From: an uncultured bacterium
Lineage (GTDB): Bacteria; Verrucomicrobiota; Lentisphaeria; Victivallales; UBA1829
Assembly: GCA_900548385.1 (NCBI GenBank)
Contig: URKJ01000016.1
Span: 1 to 64,000 of the forward strand
Direction: 5' to 3'
Length of the DNA: 64,000 nucleotides
A program made the translations under genes and the position numbers. Below the pieces are notes generated by a model. That model did not search any database. It had not been told where the DNA came from and worked only from the letters and a program-made list of their open reading frames with translations. This document shows, one piece after another, positions 50,244 through 58,864 of this stretch (position 1 is its first letter; each line of letters opens with the position of its first letter).

Positions 50244-52151
50244 ATGAACAAAATGCTCAATCTTGCGGCGGGAGCCGCCGCGGCAGTCGGGATGACGCTT
50301 CACGCGGAAACATCTATCCGGATCGAAAACGGAACGGAAAAACCGGTCACCCCGGAGGTCCTGGGCGTAAATCAGCTTGCCTACGGACGGGACAGTTACG
50401 GTTTCCTTCTGCCGGGTAAAAAAACAGTACAGCCGGAGATGGCCCAAATTCTGAAAGAGATCGGCGTGCGCTCCATGCGTTACCCCGGCGGATGCGGCGG
50501 AACCCACATGTATGACTGGAAAAAAAGCGCCGGAATGAAAGGCGGCTATCAGGGACTGGGGCTGCTCCAGTTTCTGAAAGTCTGCGAAGAAACCGGAGCG
50601 GAGCCCATGCTCGGTATCTCCGCATTCCGCGGAACTCCGGAAGAAGCGGCGGAGTTCGTCGAATTCCTCAACGCTCCTGACGACGGCAAAAGCAAATGGG
50701 CTGCGGCACGCGCAAAACTGGGACATCCCGAACCGTACAACATCCATTATATTGAATACGGCAACGAAACCTATCACGGCAACCATTATGTCAAGCCTCA
50801 GCAGCGGGTGCTGCCGGAAGAATACGCCCGCAACTATCTGGCATTCCGCAAGGCGATGAAAGCGGTCGATCCCAAAATACAGCTCGGGCTGGTTCTCGGC
50901 GGCAAATACTGGGACACCCCGATTTTCCGGATCGTCGGCAATGAATTCGATTTCGTGATCCATCACTTTTACCACGGAGTCCAGCCGTTCGCAGAAACGG
51001 AGTACATTGAGAACTTTTCCGGCGCGGAACGCTTCCGCAAAGAAGTGGACACAATCCGCCGGAATATCCCCAGACCGGATTTGAAAATCGCCATAACGGA
51101 ATTCAATTCGACCCGAACCCGGCACCACACCCTGACCGCCGCCCTCTTCAATGCGTCCCTGCTGCAGGCATATCTGGAAACTCCCGGTATCTTCGCGGCG
51201 CACTACTGGCAGTTCTGCAACGAAGGGTTCGGCATGGTGCGCGGGCGCAAACCCGGTGAAATCGTCAAACGCCCGAACGCTCTGATGTACGAACTGTTCT
51301 CCGCAAATCTGCTGGACCGTCTGGTCCCGATCCAGATTGAGGGCAGAATGACCCCGGTAAGAACTGTACAGCACAAGCTGACTGAAGCAGAAAAAACGGT
51401 CAATCTGTTCCAGAATTCAAAGTGGTATTGGAGCAATAAAACTGAAAACGCCAAAATGCAGATACTCCCCGGAAACGTTCTGAAAGTGGAGTTTCTGAAT
51501 GACTATCCGATGAACTTTTTCCACATCGGAATCCGCGGCAAAGCGCCGAAAGGCGACTCCTGCGCATACCGTCTGACCGCGGAAATCCGCACGGAAGGCA
51601 TGGAAACGACCTCCGGCGCACAGCTCCAGTTCGGAGACGGACGCGGCTGGGACCGGACTCAGTCCATCACCAACACCACTCCGGTACTCTCCAATAGCTG
51701 GACACCGGTAACCGCATATTATAAAAACCCGTTAAGCGACATCAAAACGCTGGAAATCAAAGTCCGCAGAATCACCGGCGGCGGAAAGGGAGCAATCTAT
51801 ATCCGCAACCTGAAGGTAACCCAGGAACCGCGTGCCTCTGACTCGGATAAGGTTGTCGCAGGAATGCTCACCGCCTCGAAAGACGGTAAAACACTTGCCC
51901 TGCTTCTGACCAACCGCTCGTTCTCCCCGGAAACTGTCACGTTCGATCCGGCAACGGGGACAGCATTCCGCAACGCCGCCGTTTCGGAGGTCTCCGCCCA
52001 AGCACTGACCGGACCGGACGCCTATGCCGACAACGAAACCAAACCGGACAATGTCGCCATCGTTCCGGTCAAAACGACCCATTCCGGCAGCAAAATCCGG
52101 CTGAGACTGCCGCCCCACTCCCTGACCGGGGTACGCATCAGCCTGAAATAA
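50244..52151 (+). CDS. Secreted GH51-like alpha-L-arabinofuranosidase
   Basis: 635 residues with a signal peptide (LNLAAGAAAAVGMTLHA). The barrel (~residues 30-390) has RSMRYPGGCGGTHMYDWK, predicted acid/base Glu175 in YIEYGNETYHG and nucleophile Glu286 in IAITEFNST, the GH51/clan GH-A arrangement. The C-terminal ~230 residues form a beta-sandwich; a carbohydrate-binding-like insert lies between them and the final LPPHSLTGVRISLK strand typical of arabinofuranosidases. It removes terminal arabinofuranose from arabinan or arabinoxylan side chains. GH39-like activity is an alternative. It ends at a strong terminator. Confidence 0.85.
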   Translation: MNKMLNLAAGAAAAVGMTLHAETSIRIENGTEKPVTPEVLGVNQLAYGRDSYGFLLPGKKTVQPEMAQILKEIGVRSMRYPGGCGGTHMYDWKKSAGMKGGYQGLGLLQFLKVCEETGAEPMLGISAFRGTPEEAAEFVEFLNAPDDGKSKWAAARAKLGHPEPYNIHYIEYGNETYHGNHYVKPQQRVLPEEYARNYLAFRKAMKAVDPKIQLGLVLGGKYWDTPIFRIVGNEFDFVIHHFYHGVQPFAETEYIENFSGAERFRKEVDTIRRNIPRPDLKIAITEFNSTRTRHHTLTAALFNASLLQAYLETPGIFAAHYWQFCNEGFGMVRGRKPGEIVKRPNALMYELFSANLLDRLVPIQIEGRMTPVRTVQHKLTEAEKTVNLFQNSKWYWSNKTENAKMQILPGNVLKVEFLNDYPMNFFHIGIRGKAPKGDSCAYRLTAEIRTEGMETTSGAQLQFGDGRGWDRTQSITNTTPVLSNSWTPVTAYYKNPLSDIKTLEIKVRRITGGGKGAIYIRNLKVTQEPRASDSDKVVAGMLTASKDGKTLALLLTNRSFSPETVTFDPATGTAFRNAAVSEVSAQALTGPDAYADNETKPDNVAIVPVKTTHSGSKIRLRLPPHSLTGVRISLK

Positions 52152-52174
52152 TTCACCGGCATCCCGCACATCCA

Positions 52175-52229
52175 CCGTCCCGTTTTCACACCGGAAAATA
52201 TCCGGAAGAAAACGGGACGGATTTTTTTT
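52175..52229 (+). terminator. Strong intrinsic terminator after the GH51-like gene
   Basis: CCGTCCCGTTTTC (52175-52187) pairs with GAAAACGGGACGG (52208-52220), followed by A and eight Ts. Confidence 0.92.
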
Positions 52230-52462
52230 CAAAGAAATGAACTGCCGCAATACGAACATACGAATTCAAATACCGGACCGGAAACGACCGGACTTCGCAA
52301 TCGCGCAAAGGAAAAAGCGATGAGCCCGGATGAAGGCATTTTTCCACCGATCCTTACGCGTTCCGCTGAAATATACACCAGCCTGTTTTACATCTCCGGC
52401 CGCGACTCTTATTTCCCGCTCCTGTAAGCTGAAGCAACCTGAATTTTTTGTTTCCCTGTTGC

Positions 52463-52490
52463 TTGTATTCTGAAAGAAACGAATTATATT
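52463..52490 (+). promoter_or_regulatory. Candidate promoter of the exopolysaccharide operon
   Basis: TTGTAT (52463-52468) and TATATT (52485-52490) are separated by 16 bases in the first AT-rich stretch after the terminator. No better candidate is seen before the NusG-like gene. Confidence 0.45.
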
Positions 52491-53119
52491 AATATATGAA
52501 TTAAAAGATTTATTTCGTTGATTACTCTCTATTGAGATAGTCAGTTTTTAGCAGAATAAAGGGATTTAATTATGTGTTATCGGACAGAGGCAAGTGAAAC
52601 CGTGCATTGTGTATGCAATGCAGGTATGTCCCGTTTACCGGAAATCTCTTGCCGTTGCTCTTTCCGCAGAATCACTTTCTGCAATCAACCAGCCCCTTTT
52701 CTTTCCAGCTTGGCAACGCAACATTATGTTGACTCCAAATTCTGAGACGGGGCTTTTGATGAATTTTCTCTGCAATAAACGATCAGCGTTCCTGCTTTTT
52801 CCGGTTCCAACCGGTTACGTTCTCCTTTTGTGCCCATCTGGCAATTTGCATGGAGATTCTCTTTTTTCCAGTCCTTTGCAAAGCGTTATGCCATATCGGC
52901 TCTATGGTTGCGGCAAAACAGGAAGCAGAGGAAGAAAGAGACATGACACATTCCCGGAAGCAGCATAAAGCATTTTGTCTGTTTCCGGGTTCAGCCGACA
53001 ACCGGCTTGTTGTGGAATGGATTTCTAAAACGGGTGTTGAATCCGGGATGGAAATGAAGATAAAAAATATTGGAGTTCAGTGAAAACTGCTCTCCGGTTT
53101 CTGTCGTTAAAGACACTGT

Positions 53120-53145
53120 GATATTTTTAGCTTGCTAAAAATATC
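53120..53145 (+). promoter_or_regulatory. 12-bp perfect stem-loop ahead of the NusG-like gene
   Basis: GATATTTTTAGC (53120-53131), loop TT, GCTAAAAATATC (53134-53145). It lies 41 bases before the antiterminator start. It could be a recruitment hairpin or pause element for the NusG-like protein, or an attenuator. There is no T-run after it. Confidence 0.6.
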
Positions 53146-53186
53146 GCTTCGCGCTGCCGGGATTCCGGAGTTTTAGGAGTCGATAC

Positions 53187-53738
53187 ATGGATATTGATTG
53201 CGCTGATGACTGCAATGGAATGTTAAAAGTTCACGAGGGAACTCGCTGGATGTTTTTTAAATCCAAAGTCCGTTGTGAGCTCAAACTTTATGAAGCGCTG
53301 CAGGTCCAGAATATTCCGTGTTACTTGCCGTTGATTCAAAAGACCACTGAATACTCGCGCAGAATCTATACGAGAACGGTTCCAATGCTGGGGGGCGGAT
53401 ATGTGTTTGCCTCTACGGTTCCACGGGGTTATAACCTGATCCCTCTCAACCGTTATCTGTTCAAAGCATATTATCTGGATGACTATGATGCAAAAAGACT
53501 TCTGAAGGATCTCCTGACCGTCCGGAAATATGAGATTCTCGCCAGGACTCACAAAGTCGAGGTTATGACAGATCTGAAAGTGAATGATCCGGTACAGATT
53601 ACTCACGGTTACTTCAAAGGTGAAATGGCTCAGGTTCTCCGTTTCAAGGATCACGAAACGGTTATCGTTCAGTTGACTCAGCTTCCCATGACGATCTCCG
53701 TTGAGCTGCCCGTTGACTTTGTCATTCGTGGTTCATAA
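53187..53738 (+). CDS. NusG-like transcription antiterminator (RfaH/UpxY/LoaP class)
   Basis: 183 residues, AGGAG seven bases before the ATG. The NGN domain is at ~20-120: WMFFKSKVRCELKLYEAL, IPCYLPLIQKTTEYSRR, and PMLGGGYVFAS. A KOW domain follows at ~135-180 (VNDPVQITHGYFKGEMAQVL). Specialised NusG paralogues of this kind load on RNA polymerase at a leader element and let it read through long polysaccharide operons. It is the first gene of the locus, the usual position of UpxY and LoaP. Its target element is probably in the long leader, for example the hairpin at 53120. Confidence 0.88.
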   Translation: MDIDCADDCNGMLKVHEGTRWMFFKSKVRCELKLYEALQVQNIPCYLPLIQKTTEYSRRIYTRTVPMLGGGYVFASTVPRGYNLIPLNRYLFKAYYLDDYDAKRLLKDLLTVRKYEILARTHKVEVMTDLKVNDPVQITHGYFKGEMAQVLRFKDHETVIVQLTQLPMTISVELPVDFVIRGS

Positions 53739-53911
53739 AGCGACTGCAGCTGTTCCTGAAAGGAAAAGTCTCAGCGGGAAAGTTGAATCTATAAAGTGGA
53801 GTGATCGGATGTTCATATTCTCCGGGGTTGAATACCGGGATCAAATGGAGACAAGATGTTTTGAGGAACACAGAATAATTTAATATAGAGATAACGGACC
53901 GTATAGTAAAG

Positions 53912-55870
53912 ATGAAAAAAAAATTCCAATTTAAGCGTTGGCAGCTGTTTGCATTTCTTCTGCTGTGTGCAGATGCGGCATCGGTGATCATTGCTTATTT
54001 TCTGGCTCTGCTCTTCCGGTTTGACTGCCTCATAAAAAACATCCCGGCTGAGCTTACAATCGCTTACCAGAAGGCGGTACTGTGGTACTTGCTGTTGGTG
54101 ATTCCGGTTTATTTCAGCTTCAAGCTGTACCATTATGTCTGGCGTTTTGCCAGTGTAAGCGTTCTGATCCGCTGCGGTGTGGCAGGCGGCGTTTCCGCAT
54201 TGCTCATTTATGGAGTTACCTCACTTTTCTTTACAAGAATGCCTTTTTCCTATTTTATCTTCGGTGGCATTTTACAGTTTCTCGCTCTGGTCTGCAGTCG
54301 CTTCTCCTTTCGTTTTCTGCTCTGCTGCCGCGATCGATTCCGCCGCAAAAGAGAGGAAGATGAAGGTATTTTGAAACGGGTTATGATTGTCGGCGGCGGG
54401 CCGGCGGGAGTAATGATCCTGCGTGATATCGTCTCATCAATACCGTCAACACGGGTCTGCTGCATTATTGATGATGATGACAACAAATGGGGGCGCGAAC
54501 TGGAAAATGTCCCCATTGCCGGGGGACGTGATAAAATTCAGTCCTGTGCAAAAGAGTATGGAATTGATGAAATCCTGATTGCGATTTCCACTGCAACCTT
54601 TTCGGAACGGCAGAAACTCATCAGTCTCTGCAAAGAAACCGGTTGTGCAGTTAAAATTCTGCCGGGAATCAATCAGTTGGTCACCGGGGAAGTTACTCTT
54701 GCCCAAATGCGGGAAGTCACGATTAACGACCTGCTGGAACGCAAACCGATTGTTTTGGATAACACAAAAGTTTTGGAACAGCTCCGCGATAAGATCGTGC
54801 TCGTCACAGGAGGCGGAGGGAGTATCGGCAGTGAGTTGTGCCGCCAAATCGCCGGACACTCTCCGAAGCAGCTGATTATCTTCGACATTTATGAAAACAA
54901 TGTTTATGAAATTGAACAGGAACTGCGCCGCCATTATCCGGAATTGAATTTAGTGGCACTGATTGGTTCCGTCCGCGATACGCGCCGGATCAACGCTGTC
55001 TTTGAAACGTATCATCCTGAATTTGTCTATCATGCGGCGGCGCATAAACACGTTCCGTTAATGGAGAATTCCCCGTTTGAGGCGATAAAAAACAATGTGA
55101 TCGGCACCTGCAAAGCGGCGAACGCCGCATTGCAGAACGGTTGTCGCCGTTTTCTCCTGATCAGTACGGACAAGGCGGTGAATCCGACCAATATTATGGG
55201 GGCATCAAAGCGGTTGTGCGAGATGGTGATTCAGTCCATGAATACGATCAGCCAAACGCAAGCCTACGATCTGCTGCCCAGTATCTATTCCAGTCATTCG
55301 GCAGGGGAGACACCGCCGGAATTCTCCGGTCCGGCAAATGGAGTTCATACGGAATTCGTAGCGGTTCGCTTTGGAAATGTTCTGGGCAGTAACGGTTCAG
55401 TAGTCCCGCTCTTCAAGCGGCAGATTGCCGAAGGCGGTCCGGTACGGGTGACGCATAAAGACATTATCCGTTATTTCATGACGATTCCCGAAGCTGTCAG
55501 TCTGGTAATTCAGGCGGGAACCCTGGCAAGAGGCGGTGAAATTTTTGTCTTGGATATGGGAGATCCGGTCAAGATTGACGATTTGGCACGCAATATGATC
55601 ATCCTGAGCGGATTAAGACCGGATGTAGACATCAAGATTGAATATACGGGCTTGCGTCCGGGCGAAAAATTCTTTGAAGAAAAACTGATGGCGGAAGAAG
55701 GCTTGGAACGGACAGCGAACAATCTGATTCACATCGCCCGTCCCATGGAATTTGACATCAGGAAATTCATGGACGACCTTGCCAATCTTTCACGATCCGT
55801 TTACGAACGCAAAGAGGACATCTTCACCCGTATTGAACAACTTGTTCCCACTTATCACAGAAAAAAGTGA
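53912..55870 (+). CDS. CapD/FlaA1-type nucleoside-diphosphate-sugar dehydratase (membrane-bound)
   Basis: 652 residues. Four N-terminal membrane helices (LFAFLLLCADAASVIIAYFL and on, to ~residue 150). A CoA-binding-like Rossmann segment (RVMIVGGGPAGVMI) follows, then the SDR catalytic domain (VLVTGGGGSIGSELCRQIAG, YHAAAHKHVPLMENSP, STDKAVNPTNIMGASKRLCE). Enzymes of this size (CapD, PglF, WbpM) convert UDP-GlcNAc to a 4-keto-6-deoxy sugar, the first step toward bacillosamine, FucNAc or QuiNAc. The Met in NIMGASK replaces Tyr of the usual YxxxK, as in other members of this large subfamily. The sugar made here would be transferred to lipid by the next gene product. Confidence 0.92.
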   Translation: MKKKFQFKRWQLFAFLLLCADAASVIIAYFLALLFRFDCLIKNIPAELTIAYQKAVLWYLLLVIPVYFSFKLYHYVWRFASVSVLIRCGVAGGVSALLIYGVTSLFFTRMPFSYFIFGGILQFLALVCSRFSFRFLLCCRDRFRRKREEDEGILKRVMIVGGGPAGVMILRDIVSSIPSTRVCCIIDDDDNKWGRELENVPIAGGRDKIQSCAKEYGIDEILIAISTATFSERQKLISLCKETGCAVKILPGINQLVTGEVTLAQMREVTINDLLERKPIVLDNTKVLEQLRDKIVLVTGGGGSIGSELCRQIAGHSPKQLIIFDIYENNVYEIEQELRRHYPELNLVALIGSVRDTRRINAVFETYHPEFVYHAAAHKHVPLMENSPFEAIKNNVIGTCKAANAALQNGCRRFLLISTDKAVNPTNIMGASKRLCEMVIQSMNTISQTQAYDLLPSIYSSHSAGETPPEFSGPANGVHTEFVAVRFGNVLGSNGSVVPLFKRQIAEGGPVRVTHKDIIRYFMTIPEAVSLVIQAGTLARGGEIFVLDMGDPVKIDDLARNMIILSGLRPDVDIKIEYTGLRPGEKFFEEKLMAEEGLERTANNLIHIARPMEFDIRKFMDDLANLSRSVYERKEDIFTRIEQLVPTYHRKK

Positions 55871-55895
55871 ATACAATATAAAAACAGGATCCGCC

Positions 55896-56519
55896 ATGTA
55901 TAACAACTGCATCAAACGTCTGTTGGATATCCTGCTTTCCGCCGCAGGATTGATCTGCGCGGCGTGGCTCTATCTGCTGATCATTATCGCCATTAAAATC
56001 GACGACCCCGGACCGGTATTCTTTCTGCAGAAACGGGTCGGCGCAAAAAAGAAATTCTTCCAGCTGATCAAATTCCGTACCATGAAGATGTCCACTCCGC
56101 ACGATGTGCCGACTCATCTTCTGCAGGATCCGGAGTCTTATATTACCCGCGTAGGGAAGTTTCTGCGAACCACTTCGCTGGATGAAATTCCCCAGCTGTG
56201 GAATATTCTGATCGGCGAGATGAGTGTGATCGGTCCTCGCCCCGCATTGTGGAATCAGGATGATCTGGTAGCGGAACGTGACAAATACGGAGCCAATGAT
56301 ATTCGCCCGGGCCTTTCCGGCTGGGCACAGATCTGCGGACGCGATGAACTGGAAATCTCCCAGAAAGCGCGTCTCGACGGCGAGTATGTTCAGAAGATGG
56401 GTTTTCTCTTTGACTGTCGCTGTTTCTTCGGAACCGCATTCCATGCGCTGCGCGGTGACGGAGTCGTAGAAGGCGGAACCGGTGAACTCAAGAAACTGAA
56501 AAACGCTGATACGAAATAA
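55896..56519 (+). CDS. Undecaprenyl-phosphate sugar phosphotransferase (initiating glycosyltransferase)
   Basis: 207 residues from the ATG at 55896; a longer frame overlaps the previous gene without a ribosome site. One N-terminal membrane helix (LLSAAGLICAAWLYLLIIIA) is followed by the bacterial sugar transferase core: DDPGPVFFLQKRVG, FQLIKFRTMK, TSLDEIPQLWNIL, MSVIGPRP, RPGLSGWAQI. This short monotopic form is like PglC/WcaJ-C. It moves a sugar phosphate from a UDP-sugar to undecaprenyl phosphate, starting the repeat unit. It directly follows the dehydratase that probably makes its donor. Confidence 0.94.
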   Translation: MYNNCIKRLLDILLSAAGLICAAWLYLLIIIAIKIDDPGPVFFLQKRVGAKKKFFQLIKFRTMKMSTPHDVPTHLLQDPESYITRVGKFLRTTSLDEIPQLWNILIGEMSVIGPRPALWNQDDLVAERDKYGANDIRPGLSGWAQICGRDELEISQKARLDGEYVQKMGFLFDCRCFFGTAFHALRGDGVVEGGTGELKKLKNADTK

Positions 56520-56527
56520 GTTCTGAT

Positions 56528-57715
56528 ATGAAAATTCTGGTTGTCTGCCAGCATTATGCACCTGAGCCGTTCCGGCATCCGGATATCTGCGAGGAACTGG
56601 CCCGGCGCGGGCATGAAGTCACCGTGATTACGGGTCAGCCGAACTATCCGATGGGTGTTATTTATGAAGGCTATCAAGGCAGGAAAAAACGGCAGGAAGC
56701 CCTCAACGGTGTGCAGATTCATCGGACCTTTACGATCGGACGCAGACGCGGCCCGCTCTTCCGGATACTGAATTATTACAGTTATGCGCTCTCTTCGGCG
56801 GCATTTGTGAAGTCCATGCAGGACAAATTCGATGTGATATTTGTCAATCAGTTATCGCCGGTCATGATGGCAAATGCAGCAGTCGCGTATAAACAGATGC
56901 ACGGTACACCGATTGTGTTGTATTGCCTGGACTTATGGCCGGAAAGTCTGGTTGCCGGAGGAATCCGCAGAGGCGGCGGAATTTATAATTATTTCCATAA
57001 AGTCTCGGAAAAAATCTATCGGCAAGTTGATAAGATTCTGGTGACCAGCCGTTCATTCTCGGACTATTTCAAGCAGGAATTCGGAATCGAAACCACAGAA
57101 CATCTGCCGCAGTATGCGGAGGCGATTTTCTGTCCGGATCAATGTACAAAAAAACCGGACGGCAATATGGATCTGATGTTTGCAGGCAACGTGGGTGCAG
57201 CGCAAAGCGTAAATACTGTTATTGAAGCGGCAAAATTGACCGGTGATGTGAAAAATCTGCGCTGGCACATTGTCGGGGACGGTTCGGAACTTGGAAATCT
57301 GAAAATAATGGCAAAAGATTTACCGCAGATCATCTTCCACGGACGCAAGCCGTTAAGTGAAATGCCCGCTTTCTATGCGATGGCAGATGCAATGCTGGTC
57401 ACGATGCAGAAAGATCCTGTATTAAGTTTGACTCTGCCGGGCAAAGTACAAACCTGTATGGCGGCGGGCAAACCCGTAATCGGAGCAATCGACGGTGAAA
57501 CTCCGCTGGTTCTGAAAGACGCACAGTGCGGCTTGTGCAGCCCGGCGGAAGATGCACGGACCCTTGCGGAAAATGTTCGGAAATTTGTAATATCAGATCA
57601 GGCACAGATGGGCAAAAATGCCCGCAGCTATTACGAGCGTCATTTCCGCAAGGATTTGTTCATGGATAAACTGGAAGAAACGCTGAACGAATATGCGCGG
57701 AAAGGGATAAACTGA
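56528..57715 (+). CDS. Glycosyltransferase family 4 (WbuB-like)
   Basis: 395 residues, GT-B fold. The N-terminal acceptor domain has VVCQHYAPEPFRHPDICEEL and VITGQPNYPMG. The C-terminal donor domain has DLMFAGNVGAAQSVNTVIEA, LRWHIVGDGSEL and LPGKVQTCMAAGKPVIGA, with the Glu of the E-x7-E-type motif in DGETPLVL. WbuB-like enzymes add FucNAc or a related sugar to the lipid-linked GlcNAc-type sugar. Spacing to the sugar transferase is 8 bases. Its TGA overlaps the next ATG (TGATG). Confidence 0.9.
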   Translation: MKILVVCQHYAPEPFRHPDICEELARRGHEVTVITGQPNYPMGVIYEGYQGRKKRQEALNGVQIHRTFTIGRRRGPLFRILNYYSYALSSAAFVKSMQDKFDVIFVNQLSPVMMANAAVAYKQMHGTPIVLYCLDLWPESLVAGGIRRGGGIYNYFHKVSEKIYRQVDKILVTSRSFSDYFKQEFGIETTEHLPQYAEAIFCPDQCTKKPDGNMDLMFAGNVGAAQSVNTVIEAAKLTGDVKNLRWHIVGDGSELGNLKIMAKDLPQIIFHGRKPLSEMPAFYAMADAMLVTMQKDPVLSLTLPGKVQTCMAAGKPVIGAIDGETPLVLKDAQCGLCSPAEDARTLAENVRKFVISDQAQMGKNARSYYERHFRKDLFMDKLEETLNEYARKGIN

Positions 57716-58674
57716 TGCCGTGCGTGGTCATTACCGGAATTACAGGTAAATCCGGACAGTTTCTGCTGAAACGTCTGATCGCGGAAAAAGCAAACCTGAA
57801 GGATTATCAGTTTATTCTTCTGTGCAGGCCGCAGAATGTGAAAAGCAAAAATCCGGCGGGCTATCAGCTGCTCAAAGATGCAATGGCCTGCAAAGAATTG
57901 AATATTCGGATTGAAGAAGCCGATTTAACTTGTCCGAAAGCACTCGACGCATTTTTTCAGAGCTGCCATGCCGACATGCTGTTGCATATTGCAAGTGTAA
58001 AGCTCTCCTGGAACATCGTTCCTGCGGCATTGAAGCACGGAGTAGACAATTTGATTCTGGTTCATACAACAGGAATCTATTCCAAATACAAAGCAGCCGG
58101 AGAAGAATACCGTCAGATCGAAGCAAAGATTCGTCAGCTGGTTGCCGAATATAAAAAACAAGGACGCAGGATTGCGATGACAATTCTGCGTCCGACGATG
58201 ATCTATGGTGATCTGGCGGATAAAAATATCTCTGTTTTTATCCGGATGGTTGATAAATTACGGATTTTTCCAACGGTAAATGGTGCACGCTATGATCTGC
58301 AGCCGGTTTGGTGTAAAGATCTCGGTTATGCTTTTTACGAGGTCATGACGAAGTGGCAAGTGACTCGGAACAAAGAGTATATTCTTTCCGGGGGAGCACC
58401 AATTCAGTTACGGGAAATATTTCTTGAGATCGCGAAACAGTTGGGAGTGAAAAATACCTTTATCAGTTGTCCGTTTTGGTTTGCCAGTTTTGGTGCGTGG
58501 TGTATTTATCTGGCGACGCTGGGAAAGATTGATTTCCGGGAGAAAGTTCAACGTCTGGTTGAACCGCGGGCCTACGGTCATGAAGCTGCGGCGAAAGATT
58601 TCGGTTACGCCCCTGCCCCGTTCGCGATCGGTATTCGAGAAGAAATTGAGATGTATAAGGCGGAAAAAAGATGA
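57715..58674 (+). CDS. NAD-dependent epimerase/dehydratase family protein (extended SDR)
   Basis: 319 residues. Rossmann start VVITGITGKSGQFLLKRL. The usual catalytic YxxxK is visible as IYSKYKAAGEEY, and ILRPTMIYGD follows. Such enzymes act on nucleotide-linked sugars, for example as 4-epimerases or 4-reductases. After the CapD-like dehydratase, a reduction of the 4-keto sugar would make sense. The coding sequence overlaps the upstream GT4 stop and its own stop overlaps a 45-codon frame (ATGA). Confidence 0.85.
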   Translation: MPCVVITGITGKSGQFLLKRLIAEKANLKDYQFILLCRPQNVKSKNPAGYQLLKDAMACKELNIRIEEADLTCPKALDAFFQSCHADMLLHIASVKLSWNIVPAALKHGVDNLILVHTTGIYSKYKAAGEEYRQIEAKIRQLVAEYKKQGRRIAMTILRPTMIYGDLADKNISVFIRMVDKLRIFPTVNGARYDLQPVWCKDLGYAFYEVMTKWQVTRNKEYILSGGAPIQLREIFLEIAKQLGVKNTFISCPFWFASFGAWCIYLATLGKIDFREKVQRLVEPRAYGHEAAAKDFGYAPAPFAIGIREEIEMYKAEKR

Positions 58675-58808
58675 ATAAGAATCAGTTGTACCGTCTCCCC
58701 GGCCGGTTTGAATCTGAAATCCACGATTCTTTAGTAAATCTTTATTTATATGCAAAGAATTGCTGTTACCGGAATTATCAACGGGACAGTAACTGTAAAA
58801 GCCTTTAA
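58671..58808 (+). CDS. Small frame of 45 codons, doubtful
   Basis: It opens with an ATGA overlap on the epimerase stop (MNKNQLYRLPGRFESEIHD...) and ends at 58806-58808. No family is recognised and there is no ribosome site except through coupling. It ends in a region with a CCCTGT-AA-ACAGGG hairpin. It may be the decayed start of a lost gene or simply spacer. Confidence 0.25.
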   Translation: MNKNQLYRLPGRFESEIHDSLVNLYLYAKNCCYRNYQRDSNCKSL

Positions 58809-58864
58809 CCGGATTCCCTGTAAACAGGGTATTTCCCTAAAACGTCTGGCCATACAAGTAATAC

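Larger units (their letters stand above)
52230..53186 (+). other. Long non-coding leader of the exopolysaccharide locus
   Basis: 957 bases without a convincing gene. Short frames exist (for example 52594-52968) but show no ribosome site or recognisable domain. Composition changes here from the GC-rich body of the window to AT-rich. A promoter candidate at 52463 would give a leader of almost 700 nucleotides ending in a 12-bp stem-loop just before the NusG-like gene. That layout is typical of operons controlled by processive antitermination. Confidence 0.55.

Noticed and set aside
52594..52968. A 124-codon frame in the exopolysaccharide leader
   Set aside because: No good ribosome site, no domain, Cys- and Ser-rich composition unlike nearby proteins. 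Treated as part of the untranslated leader.
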